Below are positions 1-17,600 of a DNA stretch of 64,000 nt, piece by piece. The position numbers and the translations under genes were made by a program. The stretch's first letter is position 1; each line of letters starts with the position of its first letter. The notes beneath the pieces were generated by a model. It was not told the DNA's origin and did no database searches. It worked only from the letters and a program-made list of their open reading frames with translations. The DNA comes from Strigamia acuminata (taxonomy: Eukaryota > Arthropoda > Chilopoda > Geophilomorpha > Linotaeniidae): the NCBI GenBank assembly GCA_949358305.1, contig OX442315.1, forward strand, positions 37,226,427-37,290,426, written 5' to 3'.

Positions 1-418
1 ACTGCTTTTCGCGACTGCAATATAACGGTGAGTGAATCTATTTACTGAACTACCTTCTTACGAATAAAATAGCAACGGCATAACGCGGGAAATATTTACG
101 AAGCTTGATTAACGTTAAGGGGTGGGGATTAGGCTTAATTTGTGCTACTTTTTCCATCACTTTGTTCCGACAAAATTCTTTCGCTTAACCCGACACGACA
201 ATTAATCGGCGCAAGTGTAAAGCGAATAAAACAATACTAGAGGTCACCGTCAGTTTAGCCGCAAATTCGTGGCCGTCGTGCTCTTCTTCGTGCATGTTTT
301 GAGTAAACGGCGAATATCATAATAACAGGACGCCATTTTGTTCGTGGTTTATCGATCAAAACTAGATTTTTGTTTCGCTCAACCTTAAATTTTTCGTTTT
401 TGCACAGAAAATCTAGCA
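1..418 (+). promoter_or_regulatory. KDM4 5' leader with probable non-coding first exon and intron
   Basis: No coding sequence is seen here. A strong donor (GTGAGT) begins at 28 and a pyrimidine-rich acceptor (ttttgcacag) ends at 407, so a 5' UTR exon probably ends at 27 and splices to 408, eleven bases before the KDM4 ATG at 419. The promoter would then lie near or left of the window edge. This is inferred from splice-site shape only. Confidence 0.45.
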
Positions 419-5889
<5,471 letters not shown>

Positions 5890-6383
5890 GCTACATCTGT
5901 CACGACATTATAGGAAATTTCAATTCATTTTTATCGTTACTTTTACCTCCGAATGTTGAAACATTTGAGCAAATAATCAATAAGGACATACTATGAGCGC
6001 GTGCACTTGTGTTGCGTATTTAACTTATTAATTAACTTGATCCATTTTCAAACGTAGCATAACGCGACTAATTAAAAACAAAATATGTAAATAGAAAGAA
6101 AAAAACCGCATGAAATGTTTTCCTTTCCCCCCCACCTGATCGAGTGTTTCTGAATATTTCTTTCGTTCCGATTTGAACAAAATATTTTTTTGTAGAATGT
6201 ATGAATTGTATAAATAATAGGAATTCCAATTACCCGATGATTTTTTTCTTTTAAAATATCCATTTTATTTACATAAAGCTAAGTGATTACAGGATAAAGA
6301 AATTGTTTTCATTTTATAACTCATTTTCTTTTTTTTGTTCGTATGCATTTTAAATTACTGTCTTCGTTTTGTTCATTTGTCGT
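5890..6383. other. Convergent 3' UTRs of KDM4 and HGSNAT
   Basis: About 490 bp separates the two stop codons. AATAAA on the minus strand at 6264-6269 is the likely HGSNAT poly(A) signal, and ATTAAA on the plus strand at 6071-6076 a candidate for KDM4. If both are used, the two mRNAs would not overlap much. No gene is seen here. Confidence 0.6.
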
Positions 6384-9021
6384 TTAAATGATTAAAAAGA
6401 ATTTTTTGTAATACAAATAAATTGAAATGATGACCCATAAGGTGGCACCCCAAGCAGCTTTAGCGAGATAACACAGATGCGTCGGCGGGCACGACCAGTT
6501 CCAGGGAAAAACACCGGTTGTGAATTCGTGACCAACGTACAAAAAAATTGAATTCATTCCTGCGTAAAGAAATGGTCCGCCCGACCAAATTCGAGCCCAG
6601 TCGATAATCCAGTAGAGAAATGATAGAAGAAAAAATGACATGCTCGCTAGAATCAGTACGAATGAGAGAGACCTAGGAAAATATGTTCCGTAAATTTTAA
6701 TCCTATACTCTAATAGCTGCTAACAGAGTTTTTGGCAAATAAGTTTGTAATTTGATATATCGCAAAACAACAGGTGTTTGCTGTATTATCAGAATCAGAA
6801 AAAAATGCTTTTCTACGAGATCGTATGTAAAATTCGCTCAAATTCTCTCGAATTTAAGTAAACGGAGGTAACAAACACATTTGCCGAAAATATAGTACAT
6901 AAATATCATAAATACCATAAATTTTTGTTTACTGGAATCCAGCCATCATCTTTGGAAGCTTTGCATAAAACAGTTCCAATAACACCCTAAAATAAACATA
7001 AAAATATGCATAATAACCAAATTAATTCGACATCTAACGAAATAAATTACAGTCATAATGCCCCATATGAGCCAACGATAAACTCTCGATCGATGATTGT
7101 CGAAAAACACTAAAATCTTCCCAGCCTTTAAAAAAAATCGAAATAATCAATTTTATTTATAATCCTAAAAATAACATACTTGTAATCCCAAAAATACGAG
7201 AAAAGAGGATGTTAAAATTCCTAATATACCTTCCGGGTCATAAGGAACTCTTGTGTCATAAATAACCTGAAATAAAAATAAATTATTATTATTACTATAA
7301 AAACAATTATTATAATTTATTTAATCGCTGTTTACACGACATGATGGTGTTGCATACATGTGTTCAGGCCCTAAAACAGCCCTATCAATTATGCCAGCTG
7401 CTCCACCGGTACAATTATAATTCAATTCGTTATTTAATCCTCCAGGTCCCAAATAACCTCTAGAAATTAATTTACATTTTTAAAAAAAAATATAATTTAA
7501 TTTAATTCTAAAAGAATATGAAATTTACTTCGGACAATCGACATCGTAAAGAAAAAACGTGAGGCATGTGTGAACAACAACCAATATTGTTGCGCAAATC
7601 CATTGGGGCCATGAAAAAACGATGTCGCGAATCCTCGACCACCAGGGCCTCTTTAGAAATTAAAAAAAAAAAAAAAATAAACATTTAAATTATAAAAAAA
7701 AAAAAATTCTAATCATTTTTTTTGCCTCATTTCCCAAGTGTAAATGAGCATCATTTGGATGCGTGAACAAAAGATCGCAGCATCCGACAATTAAATAACA
7801 AAGCGAAAAGCGTTGAAGTACGCCTAAGATTCGGAATGTTTCAAAAGTATATTCTAAAAAAAAAAACATTGAAAATTATAAATAAAAATATTCGTAATTC
7901 TAATGGATTAAATAAATATTACTATCTCTTCCATTGATAATCAATCCTAAGAAAAACAATATGGCTGACCGCTTAAGTATTTTGAGTAAAATTAACCACT
8001 TCGGGACGGCTCGTCGGAGCAGAGAATGAACCGATAGCACCATCGATACTCCCATGATCCAAATAAACCAGGGAAACACTAAATCCGCAACTGTCAGGCC
8101 GTTCCACGGTGAATGTGTGAAGAAATAATATTTGCCGCCTCCGTAGTTTACAAAAATCATCAAAATAAGAGAGAGTCTACATTTACAATCCCATTTGTTA
8201 AAAACGGATTTTATATTTGGACAATATTCAAATTATACCCTCGGAAAGTATCTAGTGACTTCAATCGACTCCTGTTTCTGTTCACCTGTGTAAGATTTGT
8301 CGTGGACTCCATAGAACCTGTAACGTGATGCGGAGTTGAAGTTTCATCATCGACACTTCCCAAATCCTAAACAAAAAAAAACATCAAAATACATTGATAA
8401 AATTATCGTTTATTTATTTATTTACCGATGCAATCAGTATTTGCGCGTCATCCGCTGTTGAAATTTGACTGAAAAGAAATTGAAGTTTTAATCACGAGTC
8501 AATTTTTATTGAATTTTTTTCAATTCTCATTACTTGTATGTAAATTTTCCACTAAACCAAACTATACCGAGCAGAAGATACGCTAATGCGCACCACAAAA
8601 TGGCTAATAAATATATTTTTCATTAAAATTAAATATTAAACATTGAATTGTTACGTTAATACGCAAATAAATGTTGTTTTCTTCGACGAAATTGAAATTG
8701 CAGCTTCCATCTTCCTTTATATCCAAATTGTAATTCGTTTTTTCAATAAAAAGATGCGTCCTGTTGCACTTTGCATTCTTTACTTGAAAAGTCGTGGAAT
8801 ACACCGTGTTCATAAGTATCGACGTGTTTCTGTGTCGATATATTTTAGACACAAATGTCAACGGGCACTGAAAATGAAAAATTGCAATAACATTTTAAAC
8901 AATTCGAATTTTTCCTCACTTGATAACATTCGACCGATTGTGCCCAAAATTCTAAACGACCATCATAAGCTGAGTTTATATTTAAATAGGCCGGGTTGAG
9001 ACCAACGTATCTGTTCGGCAT
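6384..9021 (-). CDS. HGSNAT: Heparan-alpha-glucosaminide N-acetyltransferase (lysosomal membrane)
   Basis: Multi-pass lysosomal enzyme that moves acetyl from cytosolic acetyl-CoA to terminal glucosamine of heparan sulfate during its breakdown. Exons in gene order: 9021-8920, 8867-8663, 8603-8534, 8468-8426, 8366-8239, 8176-7923, 7853-7726, 7650-7529, 7459-7336, 7266-7180, 7125-7051, 6986-6916, 6672-6384; these join in frame to 565 aa. Family landmarks: [10 protein letters not shown], then VNYGGGKYY with the predicted catalytic His (H204, THSPWNG), [41 protein letters not shown] and [12 protein letters not shown]. Oddities: the donor after 7726 reads GC, not GT; the donor at 8662 could instead be 8641, giving a 38-bp intron and 7 more residues. 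The ATG at 9021 (agcaaaaagATG) has no clear signal peptide after it, so an upstream start (ATG at 9117 is in frame) or missing exon is possible. Confidence 0.93.
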
Positions 9022-9305
9022 CTTTTTGCTCCTACCAGTAAATCGAGCAAAAAATACATCAACTGACACAATCACGTGCCTCTCTGACTCTCTCTGACTC
9101 GTGGTTATGCATTGCATTTCTAGTTTGAGAATTATATTATTTTTCTGAAATCATAATTTTTACAAAAACACACTTTTTATTTTATAAAAAAATTAATTTG
9201 CGAGTTTGTTCGGTTATTTATTTGAAATAAAAAATATTAATCGAACATATTTTTGTTAATAAAGATTGAAACTTTAAAAGTGACTTTGTGTCGCAATTAC
9301 AGCAT

Positions 9306-9378
9306 GCCCGGATAGCTCAGTCGGTAGAGCGTTAGGCTTTTAACCTAACGGTCCAGGGTTCGAGTCCCTGTTCGGGCG
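9306..9378 (+). tRNA. tRNA-Lys (anticodon TTT)
   Basis: A complete 73-nt cloverleaf. The acceptor arm GCCCGGA pairs with TTCGGGC, the D-arm has TAGCTCAGTCGG (A box), the anticodon stem TTAGG/CCTAA encloses loop CTTTTAA with anticodon TTT, and the T-arm has GGTTCGAGTCC (B box). There is no intron and no encoded CCA. A T-run from about 9382 is a Pol III terminator. It lies between HGSNAT and PPIL6. Confidence 0.97.
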
Positions 9379-9446
9379 GTATTTTTTTTTTGTTTTTATT
9401 ATAAATTATAATTATTTTTTAAAAATTTTCACAAAATGCTTTATTT

Positions 9447-10475
9447 TCACTTGGTTTGCAACGCTTTTACATCCTCGACACATTTCGTGAACACTTGCGG
9501 CGGATTGACAGCGATAGGTACATCCGGCGGTTCCGTACCACTCGAATGAAACAAAACCAAATCATCTTCGCTCATATCCGTCATCTGAATATCATCGATC
9601 GAATACACGCCACAGTCGACCACATTAATAGGCTGCGCCGGTCTCTCGTTAATCGTCTTCACCTTCTCCACACGTTTGAGCACATTCCTGCCGGAAATGA
9701 GGTGCCCAAAGCCGACCATTTTGCCATTCATCCACGTTTGCGGCGCCAAAGTGATATAAAACTGAGAGGCGTTCGAATGCGGACCCTTGTTGGCCATGCC
9801 CAACACCCCGAACCGATCGTGCGAAACCGTGAAACTCTCGTCGGCAAAATTCGCGCCGTAGATGGAACATCCGGAGTTTCCCGCCCCCTTCACGATGTCC
9901 CCGCCTTGAATCCAACCGCTGGGCACGATCCTGTGCACGGGACTACCCTTGTAGTGCAGCTTAACGCCGTCGGTCGTTCTGCCAGCTTCTCCCGTGCATA
10001 AAACGATGAAATTCCGACAAGTCTGCGGCAACAAATCCGAGTACAATTCAAAAATGACGGTTCCGTCAATGGCACCAGCGCCACTGTTGGACGACTTGAG
10101 AGACAAATAAATGAAAACGTGTTTGCGCGCTCGGATCCGTCCTTTCATTTCCTTGTTCGAGTCGTGCAAGAACATCTCCGGGTAGAAAACTCGCTGCCTG
10201 AAGTTTTTTTCGTACCATTTGACGAAGCAGTCGTGGCCGCCCACGAATAAACCGTTCACGAAACTCATGACGGAATCGTCGAACGACCACGCTTCGCCAC
10301 ATAGGATTCTTTTTTGACAGTTGACGAATTCTTCCCATTCGTTTTCGAAATACACGTCGGTTACCACGTCGATGTTGCAGCGCTTCTTTCTGTAGCGGTT
10401 CGCCAGGTGCTGGATTTTGTAGAACCTAATGGAGGTCAACAAGCCGAAAATGTGAATCGTCACCTTCTCGCCCAT
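9447..10475 (-). CDS. PPIL6: Cyclophilin-type peptidyl-prolyl isomerase-like 6
   Basis: A 342-aa protein in one exon. The N-terminal third matches the PPIL6-specific region (HIFGLLTS; SVMSFVNGLFVGG). The C-terminal cyclophilin domain, about residues 120-305, contains FELYSDLLPQTCRNF, HRIVPSGWIQGGD, GVLGMANKGPHSNASQFYI, and WMNGKMVGFG. The catalytic Arg (HRI) is kept, but residues equivalent to CypA F60, M61 and H126 differ, as they do in part in vertebrate PPIL6, so isomerase activity may be weak. I start at the ATG at 10475 (MGEKVTIHIFG); translation further upstream has no other ATG. An AATAAA overlaps the region just after the TGA (9440-9445). Its close neighbours all have introns; this gene has none. 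Confidence 0.93.
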   Translation of the reverse strand: MGEKVTIHIFGLLTSIRFYKIQHLANRYRKKRCNIDVVTDVYFENEWEEFVNCQKRILCGEAWSFDDSVMSFVNGLFVGGHDCFVKWYEKNFRQRVFYPEMFLHDSNKEMKGRIRARKHVFIYLSLKSSNSGAGAIDGTVIFELYSDLLPQTCRNFIVLCTGEAGRTTDGVKLHYKGSPVHRIVPSGWIQGGDIVKGAGNSGCSIYGANFADESFTVSHDRFGVLGMANKGPHSNASQFYITLAPQTWMNGKMVGFGHLISGRNVLKRVEKVKTINERPAQPINVVDCGVYSIDDIQMTDMSEDDLVLFHSSGTEPPDVPIAVNPPQVFTKCVEDVKALQTK

Positions 10476-10727
10476 TTGAGCAATTTTCACTTTTCAAATA
10501 AATCAAATTCTCGAATTAATAATTAAATAAAGTCGTGTTGGTTCATTATTCAAGTAATAATCTGATTTAGGATGAATTTTTTTTTTATTGTTAAATTTTA
10601 GTCGGTACAAACAATATCGGCATTTCTTTTGTTTATCTACAATAAAAAATTAAAAAAAAAAATTAAAAATTAAATTTTTTTTTAAGTGTTGCTTATAAAA
10701 TATTACTTTTTTTTAGATATGAATAAA

Positions 10728-11093
<366 letters not shown>

Positions 11094-11406
11094 TCTGCTT
11101 TTTCGTGTTCGAAATTGCAAAAAGAGTTTGAGATTGCAAGCAAAACGTGACAAATGGCACCACTATTGTACGGAAAACCGGAAAGAGCTCTGTCGGTAAG
11201 AAAGAGAACCAGCATTAGCTCAAAATTTCTACTTTTTATTTTAGATAACCAATAATGACCCGAAAAATTCTACATTTAATAACATATACTACATAACATT
11301 ATTTTTATTCATGTTATAATTATTGAATCAAAATTATTATTTTTACACGTGGTTTGTACAGTACGTTAGGTAGCAACGCCTGGTGGTTCATTTTAATAAC
11401 TCTAAA
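11094..11406. promoter_or_regulatory. Shared divergent promoter region of RPS28 and NDUFA7
   Basis: About 310 bp separates the start codons of RPS28 (-) and NDUFA7 (+), two housekeeping genes (translation and respiration). A pyrimidine TOP-like tract for RPS28 is near 11120. No TATA box was evident in either direction. A shared promoter is inferred from spacing. Confidence 0.5.
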
Positions 11407-11932
11407 ATGGCGAATAAAGTCGAACCGAGGGCCGTGGCCCCTTTCATTCGAATAATTCGTGATGTTTTATTAGGCGTGAGTTAATCTTTGACTCATATTT
11501 TAAATGGGAAATTTTATTTACCCAATTTAATTTACAGAGGAAATTGAGAACTGCATTGCGATTCGCTGACGAAATTGCACCGAGGTATTTTTTCTCCTCG
11601 TAACTGAAATCCGATTTCGTTTATTAAATTATTCTATTCCTTTCTAATACAGAACACAACCTCCACCGAAATTGCCACCCGGTTCCAGCAGTAAGCTGTC
11701 TGCTAATTATTACTGCTCGCGAGATGGTCGACGGGAAAGTGTCCCACCAGTTGTTGTGATGGAAATTAGTGGCGTAAAACAAATCGCCGCTGGAACAAAT
11801 AAGTGATAGAAATAAACAGAAGATGAAATAAATTTGTTTTATGTGTCTATTATTTTTAGGATTGAACCGAGTGGACAGAAGAAATTGCCAGTTCCTGGCG
11901 AATCCTACAGTGCATGGACACTGCAGAAATGA
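11407..11932 (+). CDS. NDUFA7: NADH dehydrogenase 1 alpha subcomplex subunit 7 (B14.5a)
   Basis: Accessory subunit of mitochondrial complex I. Exons 11407-11475, 11538-11584, 11653-11802 and 11860-11932 join to 112 aa, close to the 113 aa of vertebrates. The conserved core is [20 protein letters not shown] followed by [12 protein letters not shown], and the C-terminus has [13 protein letters not shown]. The ATG at 11407 (aaaATGG) is the first in the region. Introns are 57-68 bp, all GT-AG. AATAAA lies at 12039-12044. Confidence 0.95.
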
Positions 11933-12049
11933 AATGCTCGTGTTTTCAATCGGTAGATTTGTTTCAATTCAAATTTTTCTGTAGACAGATGAAGGCTGTA
12001 GATGGAGATTTGTAAAGTTTTAGGCTTAAATTGTTGTAAATAAAAGAAG

Positions 12050-14629
12050 CAATGCAAAATGATATTTTTTTTCCGCCAGAAATTTATTTATTCAATTGTT
12101 AATGCACAAAAAAAATATGCAAGCCAATAGGATGCTGGATTATCGCTTCGACAACTTTTTTTGATTTGTTAAGAAACAAATTATTACCAAATTTCATGCG
12201 TTTTGAGCCCTTTATATATTTTTTAATTTGTTAAAAGGGCAAATATATTTTGATATCATAAGTACTGGTCAACAAATTGTGAAGAAAGTTTTAGATTCAT
12301 AAAACTGAAAGATGTGCATGTTTTAGAAGTTTTTATAGGCCAATTGCGGAATTGTTCTTTTCCTTTTTTCTTGTTATTTTGTCTTGCATCTCTGTTTGTC
12401 TTGGTTTTAATTAACTTGCATGCTCTTGGTTCTTAGCAAGCAGGCATTTGAAGCAGCTGTATGCAGGCGAATTAATTAAATATCTCTACCACACAGTGGC
12501 GAAGTCGTAAAAAAGTAGTGCAAGGGTTCTTGAAAATAGTAACTGAAATACCACATGTAAAAATCGATTGTTTACTTCAGATGTCGAACAACAACAACAA
12601 CAAGAAAAAGTCCCTACTGCACGGAAGAGAAGAGTGCGGGATTGCCCTTTAAAAACAATAAACTAAAGCAAGCGTTACTTTCAGTTTTATGAAGTTAATT
12701 GTTTTTTCAAACATTTTTAACATTTTGATTCCTCTTGATTCCTAATCTTATTATCAACAAATTTTAAACACTTGCCTATTTGTCGTCGTCACGTTGGCAC
12801 ATGAGTAGTGGAATAAAGTTGCACCGCCAAGACGCATACCGGTGTTATTGTTTGTAAACCGATCAACAGAAATATTACAATGCTCCACTGTGTTTTTGCC
12901 AATAATTTTCTTTAAATACTAAAGAATGATAGACAAAATTGGAGCCATAAGCTACAACAATATGCTAGATATATCTAGATACAGAATAAAAACAAATGGA
13001 AATATCTTCTTTTGACCCAAGCTAAGTTATCTAAAAATTACCGTATGTATCTTATTTACTTTGGAGTCCCCACAATCGCAGAGCCCTATAGCGTAGCATA
13101 AATCCGTCCCTGATTGAATTAGACGTTAATGCATGAGTAGCAACCAGACAGCTTAAGAATTTGCCCGTTTGGATTGGATAAGTAGAAATGATCCCAGCTC
13201 AGCTGTGGAAGTTGATTTAGTTGAAAGCTGAAGTTGAGGCTGCGCTGCGAGGCTTAAATTGCACCAACTTTAATGTTTACTTATTTAGTGCATGTGATTG
13301 AAATTGCGATACAAATTTGAGCGAATAATATTAAATTTGCTTTTGCATCGGTTCACAAAAATATCCCGGGAAATAACACCGTTGGCTACACAGAACACAG
13401 ATAATGTGTCAATAAATAAAGGATGGATTTGAAGAAATAAATTTCACTTTAGCGCATTTTAAAATTTTTTTAAATTTTGAAATTTTTATAAAATTCATTG
13501 CAAGAGTCGGCCAAGTTTTTATTTGATTTTCTAAACATTTTCAAACTAGCTGAATATAATAACTCTTATATACATGACAGAAAAACATTTTCCATTTAAT
13601 AAAACTCTGATTTTTAAAAATATACATTTATTACATTACGGTATTTGTCCATTCACAAATTAATAAATAAATTCTATAATTTCAATGATCAACAACTGAT
13701 TTTCCTTCTCGAATCTCTGCCGTGTGAACATTATTAGAGGATGTATGCTAAATTTTTTATTGTCTAATATATACTAGTACATTTGTAAAGTTCATCACGA
13801 TACACAATTATAGAAAATAAGGTTGATGGGACATACTAAAGACAATAGCCTCAAAAGCAGCACAGGATCAAGCAATCTGGAAATTTCTTGGTTTTGTAAA
13901 ATTGAATAAATTTCGAAATTTCAAATTTTTTAAATGTTTTTAGTTTTGACATTTGGAAATCGTGGAGATACAGTACGGTATTTTGGACAGCCATTCGAAC
14001 AACAAACGTTACATGATATGAAGGTTGTTTACCTGTAATAAATTTAAAAATGCGAAAACGCGATTAATGTTTAAATTTCGTGGGCTCCCTGTCCCTACAT
14101 TTTTTCCATACTTGTTTCACGCCAAAGTAGATTCTGCACTATGACATTTGTCGTTAATACGTAAAGTGTCTCAAAAGTAAAATCAAGATTTAAACATTTT
14201 AGAAATTCAATTTTTCTTTCAAATTTTAGCTTTAGATATTTCAAAGAATTTTTCTCAAGGCATATCACAAGTTGTAATTGCCCTAATACCCTTTCTTCAC
14301 AAGCAAGAAAACTAAAAAATTGATTTTTAAAAAACATGAGTTGGTAAAGGGCAACATGTGCTGTGCCATCTTGCTCAAGTGTACTGTGTACTGTGTACTG
14401 TATGTGTATACTTTTATATCACAATGCGGTGTATCAAAATCAAATGTACTATGTGCAATCCTGACCCTTAAAATACATGTTTACTGTTCTTTAAAATTAC
14501 AATAACCACGCGAGGTCATTCCATCGTCCTGTGTACGATAAGCAAAGACCACAAATAAATGGATGAATGATTTTTTCTTAGAATATATCAATTTTTTTAA
14601 AAATAAAAATAAAATATTGTCTTGTATAT
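12050..14629. other. AT-rich intergenic DNA
   Basis: About 2.6 kb between NDUFA7 and the GPCR 3' end. There is a short CAA microsatellite near 12587 and scattered TACGGTA-type words (about 13042, 13640, 13975). I see no coding exon or intact mobile element. Confidence 0.5.
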
Positions 14630-17600
14630 TTAGCATTTCAACTTGATAATATCACAATCATTTTCAGGACTAGTCCTATTGACTTCACACACAGTGGAAC
14701 AAGTTGATGGAGCAGATACGGGGCCAGCACGAATGAGTTCGCTGTTGAAAGTTAGCTCGTAGTTAGCGCTTGTAGAAGACGGCAAGTCACGCCGAGATGG
14801 AATTCGTCGACTGTGAGTGCGGCAACAAAAATGAACGTGAGAACACGGATGACGGCGAGTACAAGAACGCACCATCATTCGCCGGAAATTGCTCGACATT
14901 AAACTGTATATGATGGGGTTGAGGCAGCTATGCACAAATGGTAACTGCATGCAAGCCACGCGTATTGAATAGATAGCAGGAGAATACAAAGCAAGACCAT
15001 GTTTGATGAATATCTGCATGATGACTCGTGGTCCCCAACATACCAGAAATAAGACTATAACTAAGATGAGCATCTTGATAACCTGCAAAAGAAGGCAAAA
15101 AAAGCATACCGTTTTAAACCGTTTTAAACGGCTTAATAACATGTATGTACAAGTAGCTAGCAATGAGCTCAATGAGCCCACCATTTTTAAGGATTGAGCT
15201 CACTCCAAATACAAGTACTTCATTTTTATCTCCAAAATTCACAGCACTTCCTTTTTTTCATTTTAACCCCAAAACTGTTCTGGCAATATCGCCAATGTGA
15301 CGATTCGTTGACGGCATTTTAGGATTTTAGGAACAATACAACTAATGTATGTGTTTGCAATCAACACGGTTTCACCATTTTCGTCAATTGATCTCATGCA
15401 AGAGATTTGTGGGAAGAGTTTCGAGTTAACTGTTTAATAAGCTATGAATTGGATACCATACCGTAATTGTATACGTTTATTATTCGTGCTGCACTTACCT
15501 GTTTTCTAGCTTGTCGAACATCATCGGTGGATGTGGCTTTATGATGCGGAACAGTAGTTCGGTGCAAACTGTTAGAATTGAACGGAGAATGGTACATAGA
15601 ATTGCGCATGGCTGCGCTGATGCTCACTCGAGAATCGAAATTGGTGCTGAAATTACCATAATATTTAATAAATGAACTCGTTGGAATAGATTTTCAATTT
15701 TGCTGACCTGCTGAGTCGTGTCATTGCACTTACAGCTTTAGTACTGGTCCACAGTTCTTTAATGACGCGCGAATAGCAAAAAACCATGAGCAGACACGGC
15801 ACAATGAACATTATGCAGCACTGGTACACTGCTATGGCAAATGGCAAACCACTTCGCTCGTCGCCATCCCAACAATAAAAGATGGTAATTGTCACATTTG
15901 TCTGATTGTTGTAGTAAGTGATTGGCGCTGAACCCTACAATTCAAACATTCCTGTCATCCTGATGTCATATTTTATTTTTAACTTAAGTTTATTCAAAAA
16001 TTCATACTCTTGTGATTGTTACGGGAATCGAAAGAATGAGTGCTACAACCCACACAAGAATGAGTGCACGACGGCAGTTGCTCATTGTACAAAATGAACG
16101 AGTTTTCATCGGATAAACAATTACAATATACCTATTGAAAAAGAATGGAAAATGAAATATAAAAAATGAAAATGTATGAAATATATATTAATCATTAGAT
16201 GTAAGCAGTTTTATCCGCTCTTTTGTTTGGTGTTTAGTTTTTGACGATCCGAGCTTTCATTCTCGAGGTGTTTGAGTTTTTCATCAATTTCTGTCCCAAT
16301 TCGGCATGTTTGATTTCCTGGATTTTGGATTTTGTGGTACTCGTATGAGATCGTGCGAGATTTTACCTAAAGTAACGCGGTATGGTACCAAAAAAAGTGG
16401 CACCGATACAGTATGGTTACCTCGAGAGTCGAGATTCGGTACTTTTTGAAAAGTACCATGTAGGTACTGTACTTTCTTATGATAACCCTAATTTTATAGC
16501 ATAAAAATATACCTTTCAAGGCTGACAGCTGTTAAATTGAGGACCGATGCTACAGCTGAAACCATTTCAGCATATGACGACAATTTACAAATGGCCCCTT
16601 CTTCGTCCCAAGTGACCACAAAGTAGTGTACCGTTTCCAATGGTATGCACACTACTAGGAGCAGAAGATCAGCCACTGCCAAACTCACCAAGAACATACT
16701 AGAAGAAAAGAAAATTGTATTTTATCAGGATCAGAGCACAAAATCAATAAACTACTGTAAATCGATTGATGACTTGGGCTAACTCCCACTGCTCCCTTTC
16801 CCTCCGTAAGCCAGCCATTTCCACCTTGAGTTTTCAACCAACAAAGTTTTACAAAAAATCCTTTCAAATGTGCTAAGAAACAATTTCATCTGCTTTGTAA
16901 ATAATACAAAAGTTTCATCAATAAATCCATCTCTAAGCTTCCTTGTGCTTGCAGTTGCAGGCCACTTGAAGCACGTACAGTCGTTTCCCCCTTCTCTTCA
17001 GCAGGCAACCATACGTCGAAAAAATTGTGCTTTGTGTCCCTGCTTTAATTAATTTCATCCATATTAAATTCCCTTCCACCCAACACAGACACATCTAATA
17101 AACACATTCCAAAATTACTGTACATTTTCGTGTTTCCAGTGGCGACGCCAAGTCCACTAAAAGTTACTTTAAAATACAAGTACCGGTAAATAAATTCGGT
17201 GTAAATTGTACTTTTCCTTTATTTTTAGTTGAATTTATTGCTTTTGCAAATCTAAGCAATGAATGGTGCTACACTTGAACCTCGTTATAATGAACTTTTT
17301 GTTTTTACGAATACGGTACTTAAAAATGGCTTAGTTGGTTGGTTGGTTGGCCATAAAACACCATGTTAACAAATTTTGGTATAGCATAACCAACTATCGG
17401 CCTGACTGTACTTTATTTCACCTCAAGAACACTTGATTAAAATAGGATTCTCAATCTTGGCCGGTGGTGAGGGGGGGGGGGGGGGGGCACAAGGGCTTCC
17501 CCATATGGTTCACCCACATGGTAACAAAATATATTGCAATGTATTATTATGTATTGTGAAATGCATTAAGTTTGACAATGTACTTGAAAATGTATTTTAT

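Noticed and set aside
8643-8999. 118-codon plus-strand ORF
   Set aside because: Complement of HGSNAT exons 1-2; the minus-strand reading is supported by splice sites and family motifs.
9456-10526. Plus-strand ORFs of 181 and 70 codons over PPIL6
   Set aside because: Complement of the cyclophilin gene; no independent domain.
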